64,000 nucleotides of DNA from Candidatus Cloacimonadota bacterium (GTDB lineage: Bacteria; UBA4055). This document shows positions 16,820 through 26,156 of this stretch, piece by piece. Below the pieces are notes generated by a model, which ran no database searches, was not told the DNA's origin, and saw only the letters and a list, made by a program, of their open reading frames with translations. Numbering within the stretch: position 1 is the stretch's first letter; every line of letters begins with the position of its first letter. The translations under genes were made by a program, and so were the position numbers. The DNA is taken from positions 1-64,000 of the forward strand of contig PDON01000062.1 of NCBI GenBank assembly GCA_002742935.1, written 5' to 3'.

Positions 16820-17474
16820 AATATTTATACCTTTTTATAATAGCCATAGCCATATGGAGACTCTTATTAATAGCTTTATTGAATATGGTTACAGAGATAA
16901 AATATTTTTTATAGATGATGGCTCTACAGACAATAGTGAAGAGATTCTTATAAGAATGGATATACCATATAGGAGATTTTCACTAAATAGAGGTAAGGGC
17001 AGAATAATAAAGTATATCTTTGAAGAATTAATTGTTGGTTTGGATTTTTTTATTATAATGGATAGTGATTTACAGCATAGACCCTCTGATTTAAATAAGT
17101 TTATTACTACTTATAGATTGTCAGGAAAGCCGGTATTTGGAAGGAGAGATTTAGACTCTAAAGATATGCCTTGGGATAGAAAATTTTCAAATAAAGTTAC
17201 AACAAAATTTTTGAGATTTATTACTAAGAAAAAGATATATGATTCCCAATGTGGATTTAGATTATACCCTTCTGAATGTGTAAATGATATTGTAATAACT
17301 ACAGATAGGTTTGAAACAGAATCAGAAATAATAATTAAGCTTTCAAGAAAAGGTATTACTTTTTCATATGTAGATATACCTACCATTTATAATAATAATT
17401 CCAGTAAAATTTCTAGATTGAAAGATATATACAGATTTGTTAAACTTGCAGTAAGATCCTTAATAATTAAGTAG
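16803..17474 (+). CDS. GT2-family glycosyltransferase
   Basis: The 223-residue GT-A fold shows 'KIFIPFYNSHSHMETLINSF', 'IFFIDDGSTDNSEEI', the metal site 'FIIMDSDLQHRPSDL', the acceptor region 'GRRDLDSKDMPW' and 'DSQCGFRLYPSE'. This is the polyprenol-phosphate glycosyltransferase style. It should act at the inner membrane on lipid-linked sugars, but donor and acceptor are unknown. The proposed start is TTG 16803, overlapping yraN by 17 bases; the next in-frame ATG (16854) would remove the first beta strand, so TTG is more likely. The ribosome binding site is weak. Confidence 0.85.
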   Translation: MSQSYKIFIPFYNSHSHMETLINSFIEYGYRDKIFFIDDGSTDNSEEILIRMDIPYRRFSLNRGKGRIIKYIFEELIVGLDFFIIMDSDLQHRPSDLNKFITTYRLSGKPVFGRRDLDSKDMPWDRKFSNKVTTKFLRFITKKKIYDSQCGFRLYPSECVNDIVITTDRFETESEIIIKLSRKGITFSYVDIPTIYNNNSSKISRLKDIYRFVKLAVRSLIIK

Positions 17475-17484
17475 AGAGATGGTT

Positions 17485-18204
17485 ATGATAAAGTATCTAA
17501 TTATTGTTCTCCTTTTAACGCTTTCTTTAAATGCTAAAATAAGAAGCGGGAGTTCAAGTGAAAGTGGTTCAATTGGTGTAAACTTAATCTATTTTACTCC
17601 TGATTTTGATAGTCTAAACAGAGGTATTAAAAGTTTAGGTATAGGAGGGTTTGAAGATGGTATGTTTTTATGGGGAGGAGAGATTAGTGGAGCTGTAAAT
17701 AGTATGGTATCTATTGGTGCTCAATACTATAATGGTGCTACTTCAATCAGTGGTAGAGTTGATAAGATTTATGAAGGTAACAATGTTAAGGTTTCCAGGA
17801 ATGTTCGCTACAATATTGGTTATGGTGGTTTAAATGTAACATATAATAGAAAGATTGGTTTTGGAAATTACTTTCTAGGAGGTTCTGCTAACTACGGATC
17901 TATTAAGCTCCAAATTAGTCAGGATGGTGGAGACTTGGATTTTTCTCAACTTATAAACTCTTATAATGATCCCAATCTTATTCATTCGACAAATTTGAAG
18001 ATGGATCTATATGCTTTTGAGATATATTCCGGGGTTAAGATTCCTATAGCTGAAAAGGTTTCTATTATGTTTTCTGCCGGATACCTATATGGATTTTGTA
18101 ATGAAAATGGTGTTCTTAATTACGACTTTGAGAATGTTTCCAATGTTCCCGATATGGATATTAAATCTTTTAGATATTCTATATCTCTAATGTTTGGTGC
18201 TTAA
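17485..18204 (+). CDS. Putative small outer-membrane beta-barrel protein
   Basis: The protein (239 residues) has a signal peptide (IKYLIIVLLLTLSLNA) followed by glycine- and aromatic-rich amphipathic strands such as 'VRYNIGYGGLNVTYNRKIGFGNYFLGGSANYG'. It ends in 'FRYSISLMFGA', as in an 8- to 10-strand barrel with a terminal aromatic strand. I recognise no named family. ATG 17485 has GAGAG at a good distance; the ATG at 17479 is too close to it. It starts about 10 bases after the glycosyltransferase stop and ends the plus-strand cluster before a bidirectional terminator. Confidence 0.7.
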   Translation: MIKYLIIVLLLTLSLNAKIRSGSSSESGSIGVNLIYFTPDFDSLNRGIKSLGIGGFEDGMFLWGGEISGAVNSMVSIGAQYYNGATSISGRVDKIYEGNNVKVSRNVRYNIGYGGLNVTYNRKIGFGNYFLGGSANYGSIKLQISQDGGDLDFSQLINSYNDPNLIHSTNLKMDLYAFEIYSGVKIPIAEKVSIMFSAGYLYGFCNENGVLNYDFENVSNVPDMDIKSFRYSISLMFGA

Positions 18205-18241
18205 AATTGTTTAGTTGTACTTATAAAAATATTTAAACAAT

Positions 18242-18272
18242 AAAAAAGACCGATATCTAATCGGTCTTTTTT
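18242..18272. terminator. Bidirectional intrinsic terminator between convergent genes
   Basis: A 13-bp stem (18242-18254 with 18260-18272; core GACCGAT/ATCGGTC) has a 5-base loop and A/T tracts on both sides. It lies between the stops at 18204 (plus) and 18300 (minus) and can serve both. Confidence 0.92.
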
Positions 18273-18299
18273 ACTAAATAAAACTACTAACTAAAACTC

Positions 18300-19220
18300 C
18301 TATTTAACAAGAACCATTTTTTTAGTAACTGTTTTAGCAGGAGCTTCTAAAGTGTAGTAGTATACACCGCTATTTAGGTTAGAAGCATCAAAGTCAACAC
18401 TTTGAAGACCAGCACCCATTTTACCATTAACAAGGTTAGCTACAACTTCACCTTGAGCATTATAAACACTAAGTTTTACATTGCCACTCATGTTGTTATA
18501 GAAATCAATAGTAGTTGTCGGGTTGAAAGGGTTTGGATAGTTTTGATAAAGTTCAACTTTACCAGGAAGTAGTTCTACAGTACCTGTAGCACCAGTCTCT
18601 TCTCCTCTAACCCTTAAACAGAAAGATGTATCAAAATAACCAACTGAAGATAGAGGACCCATCTCTCCATTATGGAAGATATAGTTGTAATCTCCTACAC
18701 CTGTAATAAACTGCTGAATAGGGGAGTAGTTTTCAGGATCAGCAGGAACCATAACTTTCACGGCCAAAGCATTTTGAAGTACTTCATCAGTACTAATATC
18801 TGCTATTTGATAAAGAAATTCCCCCTGTTGACCAGCTCCATCAAAGCTAACAGAACCTGCCAAATCTCCAACCTGCTCATCAACAAGAGTACCATCTTCA
18901 TTAACTTTAATGAAAGACCAGTTTAAATTTGCAATACAACATCCTCTAAGTCCAATTTGAACTTTATCAGGGGTAAACTCTTTTCCTTCCGGAATTTCAA
19001 AAACAACAGCATATCCATACTCTTCACCAGGATAAGCCATTCCTACAGTAGCAAAAGCATCCTCAATATCTACGTAGGAATACCAAACACCATCTTCATT
19101 TCTTGTATCTGTATTAGTAGTAACAGAAACATTGTCAGGAGTAGACAGAGATAAATTGCCTTTAGCAAATAAACTTCCGGCAAGAACAACTAGTAAAACT
19201 AGCATAACAAACTTTTTCAT
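18300..19220 (-). CDS. Secreted protein with type IX-type C-terminal sorting domain
   Basis: The 306-residue product has an N-terminal signal peptide (KKFVMLVLLVVLAGSLFA), a 200-residue beta-rich unknown domain and a typical C-terminal sorting domain: 'ELYQNYPNPFNPTTTIDF', 'VKLSVYNAQGEVVANLV' and 'LNSGVYYYTLEA...KKMVLVK'. Such domains direct export by the type IX (Por) secretion system and cell-surface attachment in FCB-group bacteria. The cargo domain contains two adjacent cysteines (GCCIANLNW) and no recognised catalytic motif. The gene stands alone, with a bidirectional terminator downstream. Confidence 0.86.
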   Translation of the reverse strand: MKKFVMLVLLVVLAGSLFAKGNLSLSTPDNVSVTTNTDTRNEDGVWYSYVDIEDAFATVGMAYPGEEYGYAVVFEIPEGKEFTPDKVQIGLRGCCIANLNWSFIKVNEDGTLVDEQVGDLAGSVSFDGAGQQGEFLYQIADISTDEVLQNALAVKVMVPADPENYSPIQQFITGVGDYNYIFHNGEMGPLSSVGYFDTSFCLRVRGEETGATGTVELLPGKVELYQNYPNPFNPTTTIDFYNNMSGNVKLSVYNAQGEVVANLVNGKMGAGLQSVDFDASNLNSGVYYYTLEAPAKTVTKKMVLVK

Positions 19221-19630
19221 AAGATTCTTCTCTCATTCTTAATTTACAACATTTTTCCTTTTCATCATATCAACAAAGGAGTTTCTAAAATTTGACTAAG
19301 GAGATAAGCTATCTAAAAGCATATCCTAGCCTAAATATTAAATTCAATAAGCGTTAAGTAAGAAATTTGAACCATAATTCACGGAACACAAACACATAAT
19401 AATCATTGTGAGAGAAATTATCAATAAAAAAAACAAAGATTTTTACTCTACTCAGGTTCTACTTTTAGAAGCTAAAATTTTAATTATTAAAAACTCTTTT
19501 AATATTTTAATTCTTTGATTTTAGACTGCGTAAAAATATATTTGATTTAGGAAGTATATCTATGAAAAGATTATAGAGATTTTTATAATATCTGTTTATC
19601 TTTTAAAAGAGTAAAAATAATGGAGAAAGT
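19221..19630. other. 410-bp divergent intergenic region
   Basis: This region separates the sorting-domain gene (minus) from the sulfatase-modifying-factor-like gene (plus). It should hold both promoters. On the plus strand TTGATT (19515-19520) and TATATT (19537-19542) are spaced by 16 bp. I see no coding frame of useful length and no recognisable RNA. Confidence 0.5.
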
Positions 19631-20398
19631 ATGATGAGTAGTGAGATGGTTTTTGTAAAAGGTGGAACTTTTCAGATGGGTAGTATTGATGGAGAAGAGA
19701 ATGAACAGCCTATTCATAGCGTAAAAGTTGATGATTTTTATATAGGGAAATATTTAGTAACTCAAAGTGAGTGGAAAGAATTGATGGGTAATAATCCCAG
19801 TTATTCTAAAGGAGATAATTTACCAATTGAGTATATTGATTGGTATGATGCAATTGAGTTTTGCAACAAGTTGAGTGAAAAAGAGGGCTTAAAACCTTTC
19901 TACAATATTGATAAAACAGTAAAAGATCCCAATAATGGGTATGAGGGTGATGATAAAAAGTGGAGTATCACTGTAAACGAAGATAGTAATGGATACCGTT
20001 TGCCGACAGAGGCTGAGTGGGAATATGCCGCAAGAGGTGGAAATATGAGTAAAGGATACAAATATTCAGGATCTGATAATATTGAGGAGGTTGCTTGGTA
20101 TAGCGGAAATTCAGATAATATGTCTCATCCTGTAGGGGAAAAAGCTCCAAATGAGCTTGGTATTTATGATATGACAGGAAATGTTTGGGAAAGATGTTGG
20201 GATTGGTATTACAAAGATTATTATAGTAATAGTTCTGAAAAAAATCCCCAAGGACCTCTATTTGGGCTTTTCCGTTCTCTAAGAGGTGGTAGTTGGGATT
20301 ATAGTGATATAAATTGTCGTATTTCTAAGCGTGAGTATGATTCTCCTGTGATAAAATATGGAATACTTGGTATTCGCTTGGTTAGGTCTTCTGTTTAG
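19631..20398 (+). CDS. Formylglycine-generating-enzyme (SUMF1)-like protein
   Basis: This 255-residue protein is one complete FGE-sulfatase domain without signal peptide: 'MVFVKGGTFQMGSIDGEENEQP', 'VDDFYIGKYLVTQSEWKEL', 'GYRLPTEAEWEYAARGG', 'NELGIYDMTGNVWERCWDWY' and 'SLRGGSWDYSDINCRISKRE'. True formylglycine-generating enzymes use two active-site cysteines. Here only the position matching the second (in 'DINC') is cysteine; the first is tyrosine. It may therefore be a related domain of other function rather than a sulfatase activator, and no sulfatase gene is near. GGAGA precedes the first ATG; a second ATG directly follows. Confidence 0.87.
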   Translation: MMSSEMVFVKGGTFQMGSIDGEENEQPIHSVKVDDFYIGKYLVTQSEWKELMGNNPSYSKGDNLPIEYIDWYDAIEFCNKLSEKEGLKPFYNIDKTVKDPNNGYEGDDKKWSITVNEDSNGYRLPTEAEWEYAARGGNMSKGYKYSGSDNIEEVAWYSGNSDNMSHPVGEKAPNELGIYDMTGNVWERCWDWYYKDYYSNSSEKNPQGPLFGLFRSLRGGSWDYSDINCRISKREYDSPVIKYGILGIRLVRSSV

Positions 20399-20532
20399 TA
20401 ATAAGTTTAGATTTCTCTAAAGCTTAGATTTTTACAACTAAGAGAGTATTTATTAGAAAATTTTTGATTTTGAATTATTATCCTAGATATTTGGATTGTT
20501 ATAGAGTGTTTAAACCTATTTTGGAATTTGTA

Positions 20533-22905
20533 ATGGCAAAAAAAAGTGAGAAGGTATCTATCAAAAAAAGTAAAGTAATTAAAAAAAAGGATAAAGTTGA
20601 AAGCTCAAATAAAAGAGAAATAGTTTCAATCACTTTTTTAGTTTTAGGAGTATTATTAACATATGGAATGATATCTACTTCAGAAGTTGGAACAGCTTTT
20701 AATCTAAATTTTGGTAAGGCTTCTCAATTAATAAAAATAGTTTATTCATTTACATTTGGAAAATATTTTGGTTATATAATACCTGCAATTTTTATTTTGC
20801 TCTCTTGGATGATATTTAGAAAGAGAACCCTTTTTATAATAGTTAAAACTATATTTGTTATAATGTTCTTAGGATCTCTACTTTCAACTCTTTCGTACAT
20901 ATATAGGTATTCATTAGATGATTTTAGTGATCAAGCAGTTTGGGAGTATGCCGGTTTTTTAGGATCTTTTATGGGGAAACCTCTTACCAATTATATTGGT
21001 GTTTTTCCGTCAGTAATAATAGTGGTTGCTGTAATTCTTATATCTTCAATGTTACTTTTTAAATTTAGTTTTTATAGAATATCAATAATATTACTTACAC
21101 CTATAATAGTTCCGGTAAATATTATAATGAGATTATTTAGAAAAATACTTTCTTTAAAGGAGGGAAAAGATAGTAATTTTGATTACACTTTTAATAAGAA
21201 CAGTTACTTAATTGAATCTGAATCTGAAGATGAGATTAAATCTCTAAAGGAAGAGGATTTAGAGATTGAAAAAGATAATGATACTCTTTTTATAGAAAAA
21301 GATTTAGAAAAACCTCTTGATGATATAAAAAAAACAGATGATAACTCTATGGAAGATTGCTCTTCCGATATAACGATAAATAAAAAGGTGGAGGAGAAAG
21401 AAGAGTTTCTTAAAAATATGAAAGATTCAGCTCTTAACTATGTTACTCCTCCTGTAGCATTACTAAAAGATCAGCCAAAAATATCCAATAGTGAAAATGA
21501 ATCTCAATTTAGAGAGAATGCAAAGTTATTGGAAGAGAAACTTCAGGAGTTTTCTGTTGATGCTTCTGTTGTACAGATAAATCCTGGACCTGTAATCACT
21601 CAGTATGAGATTAAACTTGCCAAAGGGGTTAAGATCTCTAAGGTAAACTCTCTGGAAAAAGATTTAGCTATGAATTTAAGAGCAAAATCTGTTAGAATAG
21701 TTGCACCTATACCCGGAAAAGATACTGTAGGTATTGAGATTCCAAATAAAAAGCCATCAATTGTTTCTATTAAATCCATAATTAACTCAGAAAAATATAT
21801 CAATCATAAATCTAAATTAAAGATTTCCCTAGGTAAAACAATTACTGGTGAAAACTATATTTTAGATCTCAAAAAAACACCACATCTTCTTATTGCCGGT
21901 GCTACCGGTTCGGGTAAATCTGTGTGTATAAATGGAATTATTATGTCTATTCTATATACAACTACACCTGAAGAGGTTCAATTTTGTATGATTGACCCTA
22001 AGAAGGTTGAGCTTTCCCTTTACTCTGAGCTTATTAATCATCACTTACTAAAGATTGATGGTATTGATGAGGCTGTTGTAACAAAACCTGAGGATGCTTT
22101 AAGATTACTGGAATCTTTGGTGGATGAGATGGAGAGAAGATACGAGATACTAAAAGATTCCGGAACTAGAAATCTTGAAGAGTACAATGACTGTATTGAT
22201 TCAGGAGATCTTACATATAATCCTTCAAACGGTGATAAATTTGAAAAGATTCCATACATTGTTTGTATAGTTGATGAGTATGGTGATCTTATGATGACAT
22301 CGGGTAAAGCCGTAGAGGATCCTATTTGTAGATTAGCACAAATGGCAAGAGCTGTAGGAATTCATATGGTTTTGGCAACCCAAAGACCTTCGGTTAAAGT
22401 TGTAACAGGTATAATAAAGGCAAATTTTCCTACAAGAATAGCTTTTAGAGTAATGAGTCAGATTGATTCAAGAACTATCTTAGATCAAAAGGGTGCTGAG
22501 TCATTGCTTGGTAAAGGTGATATGCTCATTATTCCCCCCGGAGATGCAGATACAATAAGACTCCAAAATGCTCTTGTTGAGACAAAAGAGGTAAATGAGG
22601 TTGTTAAATTTATCAAAAATCAAAAACTTAATTTTAATAGAATTAAGATAAAAGCAAAACCAAAAGCTGAGGAGTTTGATCCCAATGATCTAAGTATGCG
22701 TGGAGATTCTTCAAATCTTGATGAATATTATGAAGAAGCTAAGAATCTTGTAATTACTCATCAAATGGCATCTGTTTCAATGCTTCAAAGGGCTCTTTCC
22801 ATAGGTTATGCCAGAGCAGGTAAGATTATTGACCAGTTGGAGAGAAATGGAGTTGTTGGTCCTCACGTAGGTTCAAAATCTAGAGAAGTTCTAAAGAGTG
22901 AATAG
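20533..22905 (+). CDS. ftsK: DNA translocase FtsK/SpoIIIE
   Basis: This 790-residue septal DNA pump moves and resolves chromosomes at division. It has four N-terminal membrane segments (about residues 30-190), an acidic linker, then the motor: Walker A 'AGATGSGKSVC' near residue 455, 'MIDPKKVELSLYSELINH', Walker B 'YIVCIVDEYGDLM' and 'RAVGIHMVLATQRPS'. A C-terminal winged-helix gamma domain (SVSMLQRALSIGYARAGKIIDQLE) reads the polarity sequences. The start is taken as the ATG before AKKSEKVS. In-frame TTG codons upstream (from 20464) would add a poorly conserved extension. The ribosome binding site is weak. Confidence 0.95.
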   Translation: MAKKSEKVSIKKSKVIKKKDKVESSNKREIVSITFLVLGVLLTYGMISTSEVGTAFNLNFGKASQLIKIVYSFTFGKYFGYIIPAIFILLSWMIFRKRTLFIIVKTIFVIMFLGSLLSTLSYIYRYSLDDFSDQAVWEYAGFLGSFMGKPLTNYIGVFPSVIIVVAVILISSMLLFKFSFYRISIILLTPIIVPVNIIMRLFRKILSLKEGKDSNFDYTFNKNSYLIESESEDEIKSLKEEDLEIEKDNDTLFIEKDLEKPLDDIKKTDDNSMEDCSSDITINKKVEEKEEFLKNMKDSALNYVTPPVALLKDQPKISNSENESQFRENAKLLEEKLQEFSVDASVVQINPGPVITQYEIKLAKGVKISKVNSLEKDLAMNLRAKSVRIVAPIPGKDTVGIEIPNKKPSIVSIKSIINSEKYINHKSKLKISLGKTITGENYILDLKKTPHLLIAGATGSGKSVCINGIIMSILYTTTPEEVQFCMIDPKKVELSLYSELINHHLLKIDGIDEAVVTKPEDALRLLESLVDEMERRYEILKDSGTRNLEEYNDCIDSGDLTYNPSNGDKFEKIPYIVCIVDEYGDLMMTSGKAVEDPICRLAQMARAVGIHMVLATQRPSVKVVTGIIKANFPTRIAFRVMSQIDSRTILDQKGAESLLGKGDMLIIPPGDADTIRLQNALVETKEVNEVVKFIKNQKLNFNRIKIKAKPKAEEFDPNDLSMRGDSSNLDEYYEEAKNLVITHQMASVSMLQRALSIGYARAGKIIDQLERNGVVGPHVGSKSREVLKSE

Positions 22906-23009
22906 TTTTAATGGATGGTTTCAGATTATAAAGTGCAATATAGCTTATAATATATAAGCATCTCTTTTGAGATTATTCTAAAATAAGTTTCTCTCAATTC
23001 TCTTGTCTA

Positions 23010-23038
23010 TTGACATTTTTACAATGGTTGTCTATATT
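23010..23038 (+). promoter_or_regulatory. Strong sigma-70-type promoter of panD
   Basis: A perfect TTGACA (23010-23015), a 17-bp spacer and TATATT (23033-23038) lie about 68 bp before the panD ATG. A small hairpin with 7-bp arms (23057-23063 and 23070-23076) follows in the leader. Confidence 0.75.
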
Positions 23039-23105
23039 TTAGGGTTTGGGGTAGGTAAAAACCTTAACAGGTTTTTGTCTTCTATAAATAAAATTAGGAG
23101 TATAG

Positions 23106-23468
23106 ATGTTAAGAAGGGTAAAAAAATCAAAAATCCACAGAGCAGTGGTTACGGAAGCCAATCTTAACTATGAGGGGAGTTTAACCATAGACAAAAACCT
23201 CATGGAAGCAGCTAATATTTTAGAAAATGAGCAGATTCATGTAGTAAATATTAATAATGGAGCAAGAGCAATCACTTATGCTATTGAAGGGGAGCCCGGA
23301 AGTAATGTAATTTGTATGAACGGAGCTATTGCCAGAGATGCACAACCTGGAGATCTTGTTATTATTATTACTTATGCCGATATGACTGATGAAGAGATTA
23401 AAGAGTTTAAAAGCTTAAATGTTCTTGTAGATGATAAGAACAATATAAAACAGATTACTGAAGACTAG
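23106..23468 (+). CDS. panD: Aspartate 1-decarboxylase proenzyme
   Basis: PanD (120 residues) decarboxylates aspartate to beta-alanine for pantothenate and coenzyme A. The self-cleavage site is visible as 'YEGSLTID': cleavage between Gly24 and Ser25 would generate the pyruvoyl group. Other conserved stretches are '[16 protein letters not shown]', '[15 protein letters not shown]' and '[20 protein letters not shown]'. AGGAG precedes the ATG by 5 bases. It is a single-gene unit with its own promoter and terminator; panB and panC are not in the window. Confidence 0.96.
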   Translation: MLRRVKKSKIHRAVVTEANLNYEGSLTIDKNLMEAANILENEQIHVVNINNGARAITYAIEGEPGSNVICMNGAIARDAQPGDLVIIITYADMTDEEIKEFKSLNVLVDDKNNIKQITED

Positions 23469-23489
23469 TTCTTAGGACTTTATACTGTA

Positions 23490-23519
23490 AAGGATCTCAT
23501 TTTGAGATCCTTTTTTTAT
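23490..23519 (+). terminator. Intrinsic terminator of panD
   Basis: The stem AAGGATCTCA/TGAGATCCTT (23491-23500 with 23504-23513) is followed by a run of T. It lies between convergent panD and the minus-strand gene ending at 23532. Confidence 0.92.
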
Positions 23520-23531
23520 TGTACTAAAAAA

Positions 23532-25370
23532 TTATAATCCTAAAATGGGTTTACTTCTTTCAATATTTTTTATGAGATGTTCTAATAACCTCATAATAGA
23601 TTTTATATTCTTCTTATCTTTTATTGTACTTAGGTAGTTATTTATTCTATAGAGAATATTAAGATCTTCTTCTTTCCAGTTAAAGTATATGTGGAAAGAG
23701 TTTTCAAGTATATATAACATTATAGTATCATTTGAAATTCCTATCTTTTTGTCTAAAATATCTACTAGACGAATAATGTTTTCAGAAGAAGGTATATTTA
23801 AAATAGCTGCATATGTATGAAGAATTATTTTACCGTCTCTAATAGGAAAAAGAGTTTTTAAATATTTACGCCAAAGTGGATTTTTACTGTTCAAAGAGAA
23901 TTGTAATATTGTTTTTCTAACTTCAGGATCTGTATTTTTCATTAATAATAAGCCAAGCTTTTCTATATATTCTACCCTGTTTGAAAGTAGAGGGTCTAAA
24001 CTTTTAACCTCATTACAAAATATATCACGAGGTATAATATTGCTTAATTTTTTATTGGCTTTCTTCTTAACAGATATTACATCTTCTGCTCTTCTTAAGT
24101 CAATAATATCCTTTTCCATATCTTTTATTATTTTATCTTTTTCTTCATCATAATTTTTAGTTATTCTTATCTCTGTATCAAGGTTTAATATATTTAATCC
24201 TTTTCCTATAAAGTCTCTCAGAGGTGGTAACTTTATTCTTTCCTTCTCAACTGTTTTTAAATTTAACTTCCTTTTTAACAAGCTATTAAGTTGTTCAAAA
24301 TCTGATTTAAGAAGAAGTTTGTCAAGTTCCTCTTTTCTTTCTTTTAGAAGATAAACAATTTTGCTGTCGTTAACCTCTTCTCTCATTAATCTTGCATACC
24401 TTTTCGTTATTACTAAGGTTTGACTTTCAAGACTTGATACAATCTTTCTATTACTCTCAATTTCCCTTATTTTTATCTCAAACATATTTCTGTCTAGAAT
24501 TAGAGCGAGGATTAATCTTTTTTCATCCATTAATTGGAACCCCTCTTCAAAAACTATGTCAAAGAGATCCGAAAATTCTGTTAAGCCCATTGTCTTACAA
24601 TCTGTTACCGCAGGATAGTATATTTTGGTATCTGAAAGGTTTAGCCCAAATTCTTCAAAGGGGTAGTATTCAGATATATCATAGCTGTGAAGGAGTATGT
24701 ATAGTCTCTGTTTTTCAGTTAGCATTGAAAAAAACTGTTTGGCTAATACAGAGTCTGAATAAGCGTACTCAATAAGAGGGAAAAGGTTTGAGAAAAACTC
24801 TTCAATATTGTAATCTCTACAATGTACTATTAGCATTGTAGCTTCTATAGGATTCATTATGTCATATAATAACTTTTCTTTTCCGGCTTCAATTAAGCTT
24901 TTTGTGATATCTTCCCTATGATGCTCCAACTTAACTTTTTTAAACAACTCTAAAAGTTTATATCCATCATTATTGTTAAACTTTATAAGCTTATCCAATA
25001 CTCTATTGTTCATATCAATTACATTTGTTTTTCTCTTTTCTGATTCATATATCTCCCATAAAGTATCTTCAGCATTAATTTCAACCAATTTGTTGAAAAT
25101 TTTCTGTTTTGAGAAAGAGTCTGCATCTTTGTACAGAGTGTAAAGTTTTTTATGGTCATTTATTGACTTAACCAAAAGAGAGATAATATTCTTTTTTATT
25201 TCAATAGAAATATCTTTACTGCTTAAATAGATATCCTCAAGAAGTTTATTTTCTTTAAGTTCTATTAATCTTTTAACACACCACTCTCTTTCCTCTTTCT
25301 CTGTTGTAGTATAAAATAGTTCATTTATTTTTTCGGGATTTCCTTTTATAAGCCAACTTTTTAATTTCAT
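23532..25370 (-). CDS. Hypothetical 612-residue all-helical repeat protein
   Basis: I recognise no family. The protein lacks a signal peptide and membrane segments and reads as almost continuous amphipathic helices of about 12-18 residues. Examples are 'EREWCVKRLIELKENKLLEDIY', 'DPEVRKTILQFSLNSKNPLWRKYLKTLF' and 'LIRLVDILDKK'-like segments, consistent with HEAT/ARM-type or similar solenoid repeats. A more charged coiled-coil-like middle (about residues 390-440) separates two solenoid halves. A cytoplasmic scaffold or binding role is inferred. It is convergent with panD and divergent from ung, so context gives no hint of function. Confidence 0.65.
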   Translation of the reverse strand: MKLKSWLIKGNPEKINELFYTTTEKEEREWCVKRLIELKENKLLEDIYLSSKDISIEIKKNIISLLVKSINDHKKLYTLYKDADSFSKQKIFNKLVEINAEDTLWEIYESEKRKTNVIDMNNRVLDKLIKFNNNDGYKLLELFKKVKLEHHREDITKSLIEAGKEKLLYDIMNPIEATMLIVHCRDYNIEEFFSNLFPLIEYAYSDSVLAKQFFSMLTEKQRLYILLHSYDISEYYPFEEFGLNLSDTKIYYPAVTDCKTMGLTEFSDLFDIVFEEGFQLMDEKRLILALILDRNMFEIKIREIESNRKIVSSLESQTLVITKRYARLMREEVNDSKIVYLLKERKEELDKLLLKSDFEQLNSLLKRKLNLKTVEKERIKLPPLRDFIGKGLNILNLDTEIRITKNYDEEKDKIIKDMEKDIIDLRRAEDVISVKKKANKKLSNIIPRDIFCNEVKSLDPLLSNRVEYIEKLGLLLMKNTDPEVRKTILQFSLNSKNPLWRKYLKTLFPIRDGKIILHTYAAILNIPSSENIIRLVDILDKKIGISNDTIMLYILENSFHIYFNWKEEDLNILYRINNYLSTIKDKKNIKSIMRLLEHLIKNIERSKPILGL

Positions 25371-25447
25371 AATTTTCCCATATTATATTACTATCTATAA
25401 TATATACATTTTTTATTGTAAAAATAACAATAAATGGGGGTAAATCA

Positions 25448-26155
25448 ATGAAACAATTTAATAGGTCAGATTTTATAGAAAAATATAATATATCTGATCA
25501 ATACAGTGATTTTTTTGGTAGTGATCTGGTCTTAAAGATTGAAAAGTTTATTAGTGGGAGATCTTTTTCCCCAAATATTGAAGATGTTTTTAAAGCTCTT
25601 AGAAATCCTATTTCAGAGATAAAGGTGGTTATTATTGGTCAGGATCCATATCCTCAAGAAGGTGTTGCAACAGGACTTTCTTTTGAAGTGGGAGGTTATA
25701 ATAGTTGGGAAAAACCTCTTTTACAGAGATCTTTACAAAATATAGTTAGGGTTCTCTACAGCTCATACTATAATGATTTTTTAAAGTTTAGTGAGATTAG
25801 AGAAAAGATAAGGAAGGGTTTAAAAATACTGCCTCCAAATAAAATCTTTAAGAGTTGGAACTCTCAAGGTGTAATGTTATTAAACAGATCTTTAACAGTT
25901 GAGGTGGGTAAGCCTGATTCTCATACACTCTTCTGGAAGGATATTACAGATAGCTTGATTGAGTATATAAGTAGAAAAAATAGAGATATAATCTACTTCT
26001 TATGGGGGAAGAATGCACAGGAACTGGAAGCTAAGATATATGGGGGAAAGATTTTTAAATCAAATCATCCTAGTAGATTAAACAGTAAAAACAGTGAAGA
26101 TTTCACCTTTTTTGAAGGGTTTAGAGAAACTAAAAACTTTATAGATTGGATCTAG
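25448..26155 (+). CDS. ung: Uracil-DNA glycosylase, family 1 variant
   Basis: This 235-residue repair enzyme excises uracil from DNA. The water-activating loop is 'IIGQDPYPQEGVATGLSFEV' with Asp66, the uracil-recognition/strand block is 'GVMLLNRSLTVEVGKPDSH', and the minor-groove loop with the catalytic histidine is 'SNHPSRLN' (His207). In textbook family 1 enzymes the first motif reads GQDPYH; here the histidine is proline and the loop is 'PYPQEGVATGL', marking a divergent branch. GGGG followed by AAATCA precedes the ATG. Its stop is one base from the stop of the converging minus-strand gene. Confidence 0.9.
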   Translation: MKQFNRSDFIEKYNISDQYSDFFGSDLVLKIEKFISGRSFSPNIEDVFKALRNPISEIKVVIIGQDPYPQEGVATGLSFEVGGYNSWEKPLLQRSLQNIVRVLYSSYYNDFLKFSEIREKIRKGLKILPPNKIFKSWNSQGVMLLNRSLTVEVGKPDSHTLFWKDITDSLIEYISRKNRDIIYFLWGKNAQELEAKIYGGKIFKSNHPSRLNSKNSEDFTFFEGFRETKNFIDWI

Positions 26156-26156
26156 A

